DNA of 64,000 bases from an uncultured Clostridium sp. (GCA_900548455.1 URKQ01000007.1:99464-163463); one strand, 5' to 3'. Counted from the first letter of the stretch, positions 34,195 through 44,242 are shown. Notes: generated from the letters alone by a model not told the origin. Numbers and translations: made by a program.

Positions 34195-34983
34195 CTACTT
34201 ATGTTCATGATTTTTTATGTGATTCATACAATATTCCTTGTTTCCACTACACTTAGAACAATATCTAAACTCCATCTCTGGGTCATCTCTTTCAGTCATT
34301 CCACATACGCTACATCTATGTCTTACATAATCCTTCATTTCTATAACTTTAAATTTATCTCTATTCTTTTTAACTACTTTCTTAGTTTTAAACAATTGAA
34401 TAAAGTCCTTACCAAAGAATATTAAATAGTTGGCAAGACATGCAAAAATCATTAATCTTACATAAAATGGTCCCTGAATAAAGTCAACAGCTAATAATAA
34501 ACCATCAAAGATAGCTAACCATTTCATCTTTATCGGTAAAATCATAAATAATAATACTTCATGATTGGGATAAATTGTAGCAAAGGCTAAAAATAATGAT
34601 AAGTTTAAATAATATGCACTACCAAGTTGGCCACTTATTAAAGAAACTATAACAGTACATATAGCTCCAACAAAATAATATACATTAAATTTAAAACTTC
34701 CCCATGCTTCTTCTAGTCCCATACCTATAATGTAGTAGAAGTACAAAGTAAATAAAATCCATAGTGGACTAAAGCTTGGTGGAATTAATAAGAATGTGAA
34801 AATTCTCCAAACTTGACCTTGTAAAACTGCCTGTGGGATTAAAGCTAGATTTCCTATTAAGCTAGGCATAAGCATACTTAAAAAGAAAACTACAAAATTA
34901 GCGATAACTATATATTTCATTAAACCATGAATGGCATAACGACCATATTTTTTTTCTAACTTATTTAACCAGTTCAAGTCCAT
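34195..34983 (-). CDS. Rhomboid-like membrane protein without catalytic motif, zinc-ribbon tail
   Basis: 262 residues. Six or so hydrophobic helices (25-195) have the length and loop pattern of the rhomboid fold, with WRIFTFLLIPPSFSPLWILFTLYFYYI where rhomboids have W-R-l-t..f.H. The GxSG serine motif is absent (NLSLFLAFA at that position) and the last helix has no His. It thus resembles derlin-like pseudoproteases. The C-terminus has CSVCG...CSKC...C, a likely zinc ribbon. Start ATG 34983; AGGAG is close (two bases), so the exact start is less certain. Confidence 0.72.
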   Translation of the reverse strand: MDLNWLNKLEKKYGRYAIHGLMKYIVIANFVVFFLSMLMPSLIGNLALIPQAVLQGQVWRIFTFLLIPPSFSPLWILFTLYFYYIIGMGLEEAWGSFKFNVYYFVGAICTVIVSLISGQLGSAYYLNLSLFLAFATIYPNHEVLLFMILPIKMKWLAIFDGLLLAVDFIQGPFYVRLMIFACLANYLIFFGKDFIQLFKTKKVVKKNRDKFKVIEMKDYVRHRCSVCGMTERDDPEMEFRYCSKCSGNKEYCMNHIKNHEHK

Positions 34984-35091
34984 CACTCCTCAAATAATCT
35001 AAGTCCATTCTATCATAATTTTCTAATAAATAAAATAAAACCTTCACTTTAATAATATTGTTAACAAATTTAATTCTTTTTAAATATCTCC

Positions 35092-36243
35092 TTAATTTTT
35101 GGGAGTTTTACTATTTACAACTTTAAAATATACTTCTTCAATTCTTTTAATAATTAAATCTTTACTATATTTTTCTTTGCATTCTTCACTAATAGCTTCA
35201 GAATTATATTTTTCATAATTTTCCTTAATCGTAAGCATAGCCTTCCCTAATGAAATAAAATCATCTTTATCTATTATTATTCCATTTTTTCCATTTATTA
35301 TATCCTCTGACCCACCGTTTTTGCAGCTTATAACAGGTTTTCCACATGATAACGCCTCAATTAAAACTATACCAAATGTTTCAACCTTACTAGGAAGTAC
35401 AAAAACATGACAATCTCTCATAGTTTTCATTACTTCCTCCCTATCTAAATGCCCTAAAAATTTCACTTGATTTTCTATCTTAAGCTCACTGGCTAAAGAA
35501 ATTAATCTCTCCTTTTCAGGCCCATCCCCTCCTACTATAAGTTCACAATCTAAGCCACTAAATTGATTGGCAAAGGCTTTTATCAAAAGATCAATTCTCT
35601 TATTTGAATTTAGATAACACACAGACAGAAATGTAAACTTCTTCAAATTACAATTTATTTTATAATTAAAGCTTTCACAATCAATCATATTAGGAATAAC
35701 TTCAATATCGTCATAATCTCTATATTTGCTAATAGTATTTTTCAAAGCACTACTTACACATATCAAACTATCCGCTGAATTTAATACATAGTTATTAATT
35801 AATCTCTCCCAAAAATATTGCTTACATCTCTTATAATATGAACTATGCTCTGTAATAACTAGTGGAATATTATACTTCTTACTAATTGCCGTAGCTCCAA
35901 GTCCTGCCCAAATACAAGAGTGAAGATGTATAACATCAATTTTATATTCTTGATTTATTATTTCAAATACATTTAATAGTCCCTTTCTAACAGCAAAGGA
36001 AGTACCAATATTTCCACTCTTCGGCAACTTTCTTGAAAATAATCTATAAGTTATAAGTCCCTCATCATTAGAACATTTAACTTTTTTCTCCTCATCAGAT
36101 AAATTTTTAAGAGTTTCTTCTACATATGCTACAATCACAGTATGACCTGCTTTAGAAAGTTCAAGGGCTTGTTCTCTAAAAAAACTACCATTTGTTGGAT
36201 TTCCATCATTTGAATACCATGATGGTATAACTAGAATATTCAT
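35092..36243 (-). CDS. GT4 family glycosyltransferase
   Basis: 383 residues, GT-B fold. N-terminal domain begins NILVIPSWYSNDGNPTNGSF, a frequent start in capsule GT4 enzymes; C-terminal domain has KRIDLLIKAFA, VGGDGPEKERL and the EX7E-type motif VETFGIVLIEALSCGKPV, followed by NGGSEDIINGKNGI. Retaining transferase from a nucleotide sugar to a polysaccharide intermediate; sugar unknown. Last gene of the first polysaccharide group. I see no clear terminator after it. Confidence 0.88.
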   Translation of the reverse strand: MNILVIPSWYSNDGNPTNGSFFREQALELSKAGHTVIVAYVEETLKNLSDEEKKVKCSNDEGLITYRLFSRKLPKSGNIGTSFAVRKGLLNVFEIINQEYKIDVIHLHSCIWAGLGATAISKKYNIPLVITEHSSYYKRCKQYFWERLINNYVLNSADSLICVSSALKNTISKYRDYDDIEVIPNMIDCESFNYKINCNLKKFTFLSVCYLNSNKRIDLLIKAFANQFSGLDCELIVGGDGPEKERLISLASELKIENQVKFLGHLDREEVMKTMRDCHVFVLPSKVETFGIVLIEALSCGKPVISCKNGGSEDIINGKNGIIIDKDDFISLGKAMLTIKENYEKYNSEAISEECKEKYSKDLIIKRIEEVYFKVVNSKTPKN

Positions 36244-36279
36244 ACACTACTCCTTTATTAAATAGATACTATCACTAAA

Positions 36280-37056
36280 TTAATATCTAATAGCTTCAAT
36301 AATTCTCAATGAATCTTGCTTTAAGCGCTCCAATGGTGAGCTGCACCATTGTCTTGGATGTATAAGTACCAATCCTACTTTCATATTATCATCTTCAATT
36401 ATATTTTTAGGAGAATTAGGATACCAAAAATCAGGATAACCTCTATCAGCAATACGAAAATCTAAATTTTTCTCAACTTCATACCCTTCAAATTTAAGGT
36501 TTAATTCCCTTTTAACCTCTGATGTAACAATTGTTTTGTTTGTAATTTTTAATTTTCGATTAACCCAATCTCCATGTGAAACAACTGTTTCAATTTTACA
36601 TCCAATTTTTTTTTCAAATTCCATAGTATTATTAATAAATATTTTTTTAATATCATCCATTTTTAATCTTATCTCATCAGAGGACATTATATTATTTTTC
36701 TTTGCATAATCTGCTATTTCTTCATAATGATAGCCAACTTCAACTCCTGATGCAATCATTTTCTTAGCAAGTTCAATATCAAGTGAACACTGTCTAAAAT
36801 AATATGTTGAAGTAACTCCATGTTTCTGTTCTATTTCAAACATCTTTTCAGCTACTTTAGGTTCAGAATCGATATCATGCCTAATAAAAACATACTTCTT
36901 ATTTTTATCATCAATGGTATCTCTTTCTTTTATCTGTGCAAAATTGAATCCTTTATTTTTAAAGTCTATTATCATTTGCTCATATTCCTCAAAACGATTC
37001 TTCATAAAGTAATCAGAATAAATACGATTTTTTACTTTTTTCACCTTTTGCATCAT
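36280..37056 (-). CDS. Polysaccharide deacetylase-like protein
   Basis: 258 residues. HDID at residues about 55-58, GYHYEEI with the His pair near 110, SHGDW and closing IHPRQW suggest the NodB/polysaccharide-deacetylase-like TIM barrel seen in polysaccharide clusters. The metal ligands Asp and His appear present, but the full NodB signature is not. It may deacetylate or otherwise modify the polymer. Two ATG codons are in tandem at 37056 and 37053 behind GGAGG. Confidence 0.65.
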   Translation of the reverse strand: MMQKVKKVKNRIYSDYFMKNRFEEYEQMIIDFKNKGFNFAQIKERDTIDDKNKKYVFIRHDIDSEPKVAEKMFEIEQKHGVTSTYYFRQCSLDIELAKKMIASGVEVGYHYEEIADYAKKNNIMSSDEIRLKMDDIKKIFINNTMEFEKKIGCKIETVVSHGDWVNRKLKITNKTIVTSEVKRELNLKFEGYEVEKNLDFRIADRGYPDFWYPNSPKNIIEDDNMKVGLVLIHPRQWCSSPLERLKQDSLRIIEAIRY

Positions 37057-37092
37057 AACTTATGCCTCCATATCAATTATCCTTATTGTAAC

Positions 37093-38229
37093 TTATATAT
37101 AAACTTTATAATATCTTTGGGCAATTTCTTTCCAAGAAAATCTTTTCACATTATAAGTGGCATTTCTACTTATTTCAGAATAATTTTTAATGATCTTCTC
37201 TACGGCTTCCACTCCATATTTTACATCATTATAAATCATTGAATAACCAACATAACCTTCTTCAAAAAAGTTATCAAACCCTTGGTTTCGTGTGTAAATT
37301 ATGGGTAGACCTTGTGACATAGCCTCTGGATAAACAAGTCCAAAAGTTTCATATTTTGATGGCATAATAAAAATATCACTATCATTAAGATAATCTTTAA
37401 CAATTTCCTTTGGTGCTTTTGCTTTAAATATTACACTATTATTATTTTTATATTTACTAACATACTTATCTTTTAAAGGACCATCCCCTACAAAGGTTAT
37501 TTTTGAACTAATACCCTTTGCATTTAACTCATCACAGATTTTCACTGAGGTTTCAATGTTTTTATTTTTATCAATTCTTCCTACCTGAATTAAGTTTATA
37601 CAATTTTTATTTATTGCTTTTTCTTCAGTCAAACTATTGTCTAGCCAATACTCATCTATTCCATTAGGGATTACTAAAGATTTATCCATAAATTCTTGAA
37701 TCTCATCTTTAGGCACATATTTATTTAATACTTCTTTTTTGTAACTCTCAGAAATAAAAATTATACTTTTTGCATTTCTCATGATTTCAATGCCAATTTT
37801 TCTAAGATGTAGTGCGTGCTTTAAATAAACATTCACATCTGTATTTCTAAGAGCAACTACATAGTCAGTTCTACATCTTTCATGTGCCAAATAAGCCAAA
37901 TATCCATCTATATAAAGAGAATGCGCATGTATTATGTTAAATTTATTAAAATCAATCTTCTCACTTAAATTTTTAAATATCTTCTTCTCCTGACCAAAAA
38001 ATCTATACTGACTGTATATATTGAATAATTTCTCAATATAATCATCTCCATTTTTGAATGCCCCATTGTAAATTATCTCTAAATTACCTGTTTGATTAAG
38101 ATTTACTAACCTTTCTTTACATGCAACATACACAGTGCTTTCACATCCAATTACCGATAACTCTTCAAATAATTGTCTGTACAGTGTATTTATCGGATAA
38201 AATGTACATAATTGTAGAACTTTTTTCAT
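37093..38229 (-). CDS. GT4 family glycosyltransferase
   Basis: 378 residues. N-terminal KKVLQLCTFYPINTLYRQLFEELS; C-terminal GT4 domain with VGRIDKNKNIETSVKICDEL, FVGDGPLKDKYVSK and the acid motif YETFGLVYPEAMSQGLPIIYT. Acts on cytoplasmic lipid-linked sugars. Adjacent to the deacetylase-like gene (36 bases) with the same direction, so probably one operon. Confidence 0.87.
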   Translation of the reverse strand: MKKVLQLCTFYPINTLYRQLFEELSVIGCESTVYVACKERLVNLNQTGNLEIIYNGAFKNGDDYIEKLFNIYSQYRFFGQEKKIFKNLSEKIDFNKFNIIHAHSLYIDGYLAYLAHERCRTDYVVALRNTDVNVYLKHALHLRKIGIEIMRNAKSIIFISESYKKEVLNKYVPKDEIQEFMDKSLVIPNGIDEYWLDNSLTEEKAINKNCINLIQVGRIDKNKNIETSVKICDELNAKGISSKITFVGDGPLKDKYVSKYKNNNSVIFKAKAPKEIVKDYLNDSDIFIMPSKYETFGLVYPEAMSQGLPIIYTRNQGFDNFFEEGYVGYSMIYNDVKYGVEAVEKIIKNYSEISRNATYNVKRFSWKEIAQRYYKVYI

Positions 38230-38348
38230 TTTAACCTAACCCCCGTAATTCTTCTAGTTTCACTATAAATTTCATCCTTCTCTCTAATTGTAAAAATTAT
38301 TTCTATCATTAATATATAATTATCATATCTCTTTAATGGATATTTAAA

Positions 38349-38377
38349 AGACTTCATCAATATTTTTAATGAAGTCT
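38349..38377 (-). terminator. Hairpin after the 38376-39497 glycosyltransferase gene
   Basis: AGACTTCAT / ATGAAGTCT arms, 11-base loop, TTTTAAAT tail on the leftward strand. It would separate this gene from the three downstream, which then need their own promoter or readthrough. Confidence 0.65.
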
Positions 38378-39497
38378 ATAATTTACTATATAAATTTAAT
38401 AATTTTTTTTCTTGTAAATCCCAAGAGAACTTCTCATCAAAGACTTTTGCATTAATTGCCCCTTGATTTTTCATAGCATCTCTATCTTTTAAGTATAAAT
38501 CAATAGCCTTAACTATATCATCATTATCTTTAGGATTGACATAGCTTCCTACATTTCCAAATAAAAATCTCCAATATTCAAAATCAGATAAAATTACTGG
38601 TTTCCCACAAGCCATATATTCAAAAACTTTAGTAGGAATAGCTTCCTTGTAATTTATAGTTGGATATAGAACAGAAAGACCTATATCTGCTTTTTTAATA
38701 TATTTACATACCTCATCAGGAGAAACCACCCCTAAATACTTAGTAAACTTATATCCTTCTAATCTCTCACACTCATGTTTAATCTCTTCATTCTCCCAAA
38801 TACCTAAAAGCCAAAGTTCAACTCTACCATTAAAAGGAACAGTAGCATTAATTATTTCTCTTATTCCTCTAATTTTAGTAATCGACCCTACATATATCAG
38901 TATAAGTTTATCTTCATCTATTTCTCTCTCTGTTATCCCTAACTGATTAAAAGAATCTTTTGAGCTATCCTTAATGGCATAATTTTTTATAATAGTTATA
39001 TTATCACTTACCGATTCAAAGGCTTCCTTTATTTTTTCCTGTGGTGTAATAATTGCATCAAAATGTTTTGAATTGCTCTTTTCATAGAAATTAAATATTT
39101 TTGAAACTATCTTTCTTATCCACATGCTACCTAAGTAGGTTTTAGTAAGAATTTGTTTTGGCATGTCCTCATGAACATCATAAATTACCTTTTTCCCTTT
39201 TTTCTTAAGCTTTCTACCTATGTTAATAAGCTCAGGATCATGAAAATGATAAATATCAGCATCTATTTCGAGGGCTTTTTGATATGCCTCTTTTCTTTTT
39301 TTAATAATTCTTTCTCTACGACTAGTGCACTGGCTTAATGGAATAATATCCACACCATTTATATTTTTTTCTTTATTACTCGTTACAATAAAACTAACAT
39401 TATATCCTGCTCTTTTTAAACTATAGCACTCTTTATATAAAATTCTACTATCATTCTCCATGTGTGCAGTAGATATATGACACACTTTTTTCTTCAT
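38376..39497 (-). CDS. GT4-like glycosyltransferase
   Basis: 373 residues. Starts KKKVCHISTAHMENDSRIL, like the WbnK/ExpE-type family; DADIYHFHDPELINIGRKLK, IYVGSITKIRGIREIINAT and the C-terminal motif IPTKVFEYMACGKPVILSDF. Retaining GT-B enzyme of polysaccharide synthesis; donor unknown. Separated by a 100-base gap from the flippase gene upstream. Confidence 0.84.
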   Translation of the reverse strand: MKKKVCHISTAHMENDSRILYKECYSLKRAGYNVSFIVTSNKEKNINGVDIIPLSQCTSRRERIIKKRKEAYQKALEIDADIYHFHDPELINIGRKLKKKGKKVIYDVHEDMPKQILTKTYLGSMWIRKIVSKIFNFYEKSNSKHFDAIITPQEKIKEAFESVSDNITIIKNYAIKDSSKDSFNQLGITEREIDEDKLILIYVGSITKIRGIREIINATVPFNGRVELWLLGIWENEEIKHECERLEGYKFTKYLGVVSPDEVCKYIKKADIGLSVLYPTINYKEAIPTKVFEYMACGKPVILSDFEYWRFLFGNVGSYVNPKDNDDIVKAIDLYLKDRDAMKNQGAINAKVFDEKFSWDLQEKKLLNLYSKL

Positions 39498-39599
39498 CTA
39501 TATACCTCTCAATTGCATTTAGTAACATCAAAATTCATAAAACAACACATATTTTAATAAACCATATGTATTATAATATAATAAAAGTTAAATATCAAT

Positions 39600-41012
39600 T
39601 TAATTTTTGCCTTTAATTTGCCTTAACCCCTCACCAATAATGCCTTTATAGGTTGCAATAACTAAAATAGTACAAAATACTGCCATAGTCATTATTATAA
39701 TATTAAATTTGTGAAAACTAGCATATATGGCTAATATGTATATAAAAAATATACAGCTCATTATTTTTCCCAAATTGTAATTAACATTATAATACTTCTT
39801 TGAAATAATAGTTCGAGCTAAGAAGAACACCACATAAGATAAACCTGTAGAAATAGCTGCACCCTTAGCACCTAACGACGGAACTAACAATAAATTCCCT
39901 ACTAAATTTGTGGCAGCAGAAATCACAGCAATAACAATATGATTTTTTGTTTTCTTTTTAAAATTAATACCAATTACAGTGGTTTCTGAAATACAGCTCA
40001 TAACAGGCATAAATACCAAAAATGGCAATATAAATACAGCTTCTCTGTATCCTGGTCCTAAAAATAAAATTATTACATCCTTAAAAGCTATTAATATTAT
40101 GGCTCCTAATAGCATTATTAATGATACTATATTATTAATTTTTCTAAAAAAATCAGTATCCTTTTCATCTTTTGAATAGTGTTCATATGCAACTGGTACC
40201 CAAAATACTGAAAAAGCATCTTGAACTGTGTTTAATATTGCTATAATAGTCATAGCTCCTGCATATAACCCTACTTCACTATAGCCACAAAAGGCTCTTA
40301 TGGTAACTTTATCTATAGATTGAAATATCCAAGTAATTGCCATTGAAAATATAAAAGGGATCCCATATCTTATCAACTCTTCATTTTTTAGTTGAATCTT
40401 TGCCTTATAGGAATTAGGTTTCCATGCATCTCTTTCAATGAAAATCCCAACTAAAGCCATTACTATATTAGATAAAATAGTAGCTAAAATTAATGTTATA
40501 TAATTATTTTTAAAAGCGAAAAATAAAACTAAAACACTAACTACATATCCTAACTTTAAAACTACACTTAATGTTGAATATAACTTTGCCTTTTGCTTCA
40601 TTCTAATTTCTAACAAAGTAAATCTAGTTAATATTGTTGAAAAAATATGTATAACTAATAATACCACTAAAACAAATGAAGTCTTTCCAATTATAAATCT
40701 AGATACTGGCTTAAAGAAGATTATCAAAATAGCTGAAACAACTAACCAACAAATTATTGGTATCTTAATGCATTTTTTTAGTAATTCCCCTCTATTTTCT
40801 TCCGTTTCCTCATAGTAATATCTAACATAAGTTTGATCTAATCCCAACATGGTAATTAACAATATTAATGTACCAATAGTTGTGAACATAGAGAACTTAC
40901 CCATATTATCAGCATCTATTATTCTTGTAATTATTGGAGTAGATATAAATGATAAAATAAATACTATACCATTCCCCATTGCAAAAGTTATAAACTTCTT
41001 AAATAAACTCAT
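39600..41012 (-). CDS. Polysaccharide flippase (Wzx/MOP superfamily)
   Basis: 470 residues, 12-14 membrane helices from residue 5, beginning FKKFITFAMGNGIVFILSFISTPIITRIIDADNMG, a standard Wzx start. Carries lipid-linked oligosaccharide across the membrane. First of the first polysaccharide group; the group lacks a recognisable polymerase and initiating transferase, both of which occur in the 48-63 kb cluster. GGAGA ribosome site before ATG 41012. Confidence 0.88.
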   Translation of the reverse strand: MSLFKKFITFAMGNGIVFILSFISTPIITRIIDADNMGKFSMFTTIGTLILLITMLGLDQTYVRYYYEETEENRGELLKKCIKIPIICWLVVSAILIIFFKPVSRFIIGKTSFVLVVLLVIHIFSTILTRFTLLEIRMKQKAKLYSTLSVVLKLGYVVSVLVLFFAFKNNYITLILATILSNIVMALVGIFIERDAWKPNSYKAKIQLKNEELIRYGIPFIFSMAITWIFQSIDKVTIRAFCGYSEVGLYAGAMTIIAILNTVQDAFSVFWVPVAYEHYSKDEKDTDFFRKINNIVSLIMLLGAIILIAFKDVIILFLGPGYREAVFILPFLVFMPVMSCISETTVIGINFKKKTKNHIVIAVISAATNLVGNLLLVPSLGAKGAAISTGLSYVVFFLARTIISKKYYNVNYNLGKIMSCIFFIYILAIYASFHKFNIIIMTMAVFCTILVIATYKGIIGEGLRQIKGKN

Positions 41013-41114
41013 TTTAATCTCCTTAAAAATGTTGTAACAAAGGTTTTTTTGTAAAAATACAACATATATATATTACCACAAATAGGTTTTTTAAAATAGT
41101 GCTAGTAAATTAAC

Positions 41115-41150
41115 AAATGGTTAAAACAGAATAATCCGCTTTAACCATTT
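41115..41150 (-). terminator. Terminator of the alanine symporter gene
   Basis: AAATGGTTAAA / TTTAACCATTT perfect 11-base arms with a 14-base loop, six bases beyond the stop. Confidence 0.75.
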
Positions 41151-41155
41151 TAATC

Positions 41156-42694
41156 CTATTTGCCATTCCACAAATCAGTTTTTATTCCAATATCCATGGA
41201 ATTAAATTTCTTTCCACTACCTTTTTCATTGTAATTTTTTAGTGCTTTAAATACTATATTACATCCAAATAAAAGAATTGGAATATTACAATATACAACC
41301 ATAATATTAACTAAATCAGATATATACCATAGATTCCCAAGTTCTAAACCAGATAACACTGTAAGTGCACCAAAAGGTACAAACACTAAAGCTCCAACAC
41401 ATCTAATACTCATTATGAATTTCTTACTTCTAGATATAATATTTCCTGAAATCTCTGCAAATAATATAAATCCAATAAGAGTAGTAAAGGCAAATAACCC
41501 ATAACATATACTTAAAATTACTGTAACCGTAGAATCAAAGGCTGTTCCAGGCACTAAATTTTGTACAGAAGTTAAAAACACATTAAGTTTAGCTGCACTT
41601 GTAACTTGCCATGCTTCTGCTGTTGACCCAGTCCAAATTGAAGCCATAACAACTATAAAGCCTGTCAAAGTACACATAACCATAGTATCTATAAATACTC
41701 CTATAGATTGTACAAAACCTTGCTCTACAGGATGTTTGTTCTCCGCAACAGCCGCTGCCATTGTAATTGTTCCCTGTCCAGCTTCATTAGACATAAGTCC
41801 ACGTTTAATACCTTGAGATAAAGCTATTCCAAAGGCACCCCCAAAAATTGCTTGTGGCTTAAAGGCTCCTTTAAATACCTGTGCAAAGAAGAAAGGAATT
41901 TTATCATAGTTTATAGCAACGATGATAAGAATAACTCCTATGTATATAACCGCCATTATTGGAACAAGTACATCTGTAACCTTTGTTACTCGCTTAATTC
42001 CACCTAAAACTGTAGCCGCAACAGTTACTACAACTATTATCCCAATAACATAATAAACTATAGATTGCCTATCATATACTGTTCCAGTAACAGTTTCTGC
42101 CACAGAACTTAAACTAGTAAATAAGTTAAAAGTTTGTGGTGGTATGCAAAATAGTGCATAAATTATAAATATAATAGAAAGGAAAATTCCTACCCATCTT
42201 TTATTTCCAAAGATTTTTTGACCATAATATGGCATTCCACCAATATATTCATCATTTTTCTTCTCTTTAAAAATCTGCGCTAGTGTAGACTCTACAAAAG
42301 CTGTGGCCATTCCAAAGAATGCAGAAACCCACATCCAAAATATAGCTCCAGGTCCTCCAACAGAAACAGCTCCCGTTACACCCATAATATTTCCTGGCCC
42401 TATACGCATAGCTGAACTTAAAAGCAATGATGCCATAGGGCTTATGCCTGTTTCGGAACTCTTTTTCTCCTTTAGAATTTTAAAACCTGTCTTAAATCTT
42501 TTACACTGAACAAATCCAGTCTTATATGTAAAATAAATTCCTGATCCTAATAGCAATAATAATGCTAAAGAAAACTTACCTAATATAGGTATATTAGCAT
42601 ACCACTGAAAATTAGTAGGAAAATCCCACAAAAAATCAGCAACTGGTACTATAAAGTCAAAAACCTTATTTACTGAATTAAAGAAAACCTCCAT
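41156..42694 (-). CDS. AGCS family sodium:alanine symporter
   Basis: 512 residues, about eleven membrane helices. Family signatures: GPGNIMGVTGAVSVGGPGAIFWMWVSAFFGMATAFVEST (about 95-135, here quoted only by its key Gly and Pro positions), SNEAGQGTITMAAAVAENKHPVEQG and the AFTTLIGF helix. Imports alanine or glycine with Na+. Monocistronic; ribosome site GGGGTAAG before ATG 42694. The 42695-43230 gap upstream holds two decayed repeats and a hairpin but no gene. Confidence 0.92.
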   Translation of the reverse strand: MEVFFNSVNKVFDFIVPVADFLWDFPTNFQWYANIPILGKFSLALLLLLGSGIYFTYKTGFVQCKRFKTGFKILKEKKSSETGISPMASLLLSSAMRIGPGNIMGVTGAVSVGGPGAIFWMWVSAFFGMATAFVESTLAQIFKEKKNDEYIGGMPYYGQKIFGNKRWVGIFLSIIFIIYALFCIPPQTFNLFTSLSSVAETVTGTVYDRQSIVYYVIGIIVVVTVAATVLGGIKRVTKVTDVLVPIMAVIYIGVILIIVAINYDKIPFFFAQVFKGAFKPQAIFGGAFGIALSQGIKRGLMSNEAGQGTITMAAAVAENKHPVEQGFVQSIGVFIDTMVMCTLTGFIVVMASIWTGSTAEAWQVTSAAKLNVFLTSVQNLVPGTAFDSTVTVILSICYGLFAFTTLIGFILFAEISGNIISRSKKFIMSIRCVGALVFVPFGALTVLSGLELGNLWYISDLVNIMVVYCNIPILLFGCNIVFKALKNYNEKGSGKKFNSMDIGIKTDLWNGK

Positions 42695-42866
42695 TAGTCT
42701 TACCCCTTCATGTTAATATTTACTTTATCTATAATATAAAGCAGTGACGCTTCCTATTATATAACACTAAGCTATTTGGGACAAGTTTTGTCAATTGAGA
42801 CAACTTTCTCAACTGGATTAAGTTGGATTTTAAGGTTCTTTATATGTCTATAGCTAAGTCTATGTT

Positions 42867-42929
42867 CTTTTTTAGAAAAATGTTGGTAATTTATATGGAC
42901 AAGTTCCTCGAAAATCTACCACAATTTTC
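42867..42929. repeat. Palindromic repeat, copy F (right arm decayed)
   Basis: Flank TCTATGTT, left arm CTTTTTTAGAA + AAATGTTGGT, centre TATGGACAAGTT, then a degenerate right arm ACCACAATTTTCAAC. Same orientation as copies A, B and D. Confidence 0.75.
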
Positions 42930-43020
42930 AACTTAATGTGATTGCCACCTTAAAATACAAAGTGATAATCATTACCTTTCTTTCATTTATAAAATCATTC
43001 TTTTTATAATATCAAGAATT

Positions 43021-43050
43021 AAAGCTCTGCATTTAAATATACAGAGCTTT
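43021..43050 (-). terminator. Hairpin between symporter and DUF3169 gene
   Basis: AAAGCTCTG / CAGAGCTTT with a 12-base AT loop and T-rich tails; a plausible terminator for the leftward DUF3169 gene, although 180 bases beyond its stop. Confidence 0.5.
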
Positions 43051-43080
43051 TATACAAATCTTTGTTCATTTTTTCAGATC

Positions 43081-43138
43081 TACTTGTCCAATTTCCCTCT
43101 AAATTCCACCAACACTTTATTAAAACAGCTCATAGAGA
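43081..43138. repeat. Palindromic repeat, copy G (left arm lost, opposite orientation)
   Basis: ACTTGTCCAA core in reverse orientation, then the right arm ACCAACACTTTATT + AAAACAG and flank CTCATAGAG, matching the extended terminal sequence TCTATGAA read inward. Confidence 0.7.
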
Positions 43139-43165
43139 ATTTTAACATACATTATGTAATGTTCT

Positions 43166-43189
43166 ATATTTCACTATAGAGCCTTACAA
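43166..43189 (-). repeat. Solo IS-end relic, partial
   Basis: On the minus strand GGCTCTATAGTGAAATATAG + AAC resembles the start of the relic at 63244 (GGCTCTATAGTAAAATA). ISL3-family ends commonly begin GGCTCT, so these may be remnants of one such element; no transposase remains here. Confidence 0.4.
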
Positions 43190-43230
43190 TTAATATAGAT
43201 TATCTGAGCATTACCAATTTTAAAAACATA

Positions 43231-44034
43231 CTAATTCATTTTATTCTTTGAACATTTGATAGACTCAACGCAATAAAAAATTGTTTGAACTAGCCATATA
43301 ATGGTCACCATGACCAAAGGCATAATTCCAAAATTCCAGATACTACGACCAATAACGCAAAACACCCAAAGTATTATACAAGTTAAAGATACAGCACTAT
43401 GAGATTTAAATGCACTCTTATATATTCCTAACTTTAAAGCTTCATCACAACTATCCACCCACTTCTCAGTGAATTTCATATCATATACACTACCTTTAAG
43501 TAATGGATTAATTTCCTTTTCAAAATTAACTAACTTCTTTTGAATTGATATACAGACTACAATACATAATATAAATCCTATAAAAAAGCAGAGGCCTTTT
43601 ATAACACTGAATTTAACATTTGATTCATCAATAGATAATACAGCAAGTCCTGCTCCAAAAAAGAAATATCCTAAGATTGTATTTACTGAAGAAAATAATA
43701 TTACATAAGATAACTTTTCTTCAATTTTATCTATTACAGTTTCCTCATCATCACCTCTTTGTTTCCATAAATCATATTCTTTACGGGAACTAGTATAAAT
43801 TACTTTATAAATTATTATAAGTGCTATAGAAAGTACAATACTTCCAAAAGGAACAATTGTCTGAAGTAAATTAATAAAAAAGCTTGGAACACTATCCACT
43901 AAAACATCCTTTAAACTTACAGACATAAATCCTGTACCAAATCCAATAATTCCTGCTACTATCATCATAATAGTAAAACCTTTAAACGCCTTTTTATCTT
44001 CCTTTTGAATTTCCCTTACACGGTTATTATTCAT
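43231..44034 (-). CDS. DUF3169 family membrane protein
   Basis: 267 residues. Six hydrophobic helices in pairs (about 25-50, 60-85, 110-130, 150-170, 215-260) with two polar loops, matching DUF3169, often encoded next to a small XRE regulator as here. Role unknown; possibly signalling or an anti-regulator. The ATG at 44034 sits nine bases after GAGGAGG within the end of the regulator gene and overlaps its stop, so translation is coupled. Earlier in-frame ATGs overlap the ribosome site. Confidence 0.75.
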   Translation of the reverse strand: MNNNRVREIQKEDKKAFKGFTIMMIVAGIIGFGTGFMSVSLKDVLVDSVPSFFINLLQTIVPFGSIVLSIALIIIYKVIYTSSRKEYDLWKQRGDDEETVIDKIEEKLSYVILFSSVNTILGYFFFGAGLAVLSIDESNVKFSVIKGLCFFIGFILCIVVCISIQKKLVNFEKEINPLLKGSVYDMKFTEKWVDSCDEALKLGIYKSAFKSHSAVSLTCIILWVFCVIGRSIWNFGIMPLVMVTIIWLVQTIFYCVESIKCSKNKMN

Positions 44035-44242
44035 TATCATCTTCCTCCTCATAACTAAAAATGTCTTCTACACTTGCATTGAATATCTTTGCTATTTTTA
44101 ATGCTAGAGTTACTGAAGGAGAATAGTCTCCACGTTCAATCTGACTGATTGTTTGCCTTGACACTCCAACTAAATTACCCATTTCTGTTTGATTTACATT
44201 GATTTTAGCACGATATTCCTTTAATCGATTAATTAACGGCAT
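44027..44242 (-). CDS. Small XRE family transcriptional regulator
   Basis: 71 residues, almost all one helix-turn-helix: NQTEMGNLVGVSRQTISQIERGDYSPSVTLALKIAKIF, followed by an acidic tail EEEDDNE. Such single-domain Cro/CI proteins often repress their own operon. Two palindromes lie over its promoter (44274 and 44308). Ribosome site GGGGTGA before ATG 44242. Forms an operon with the DUF3169 gene. Confidence 0.93.
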   Translation of the reverse strand: MPLINRLKEYRAKINVNQTEMGNLVGVSRQTISQIERGDYSPSVTLALKIAKIFNASVEDIFSYEEEDDNE

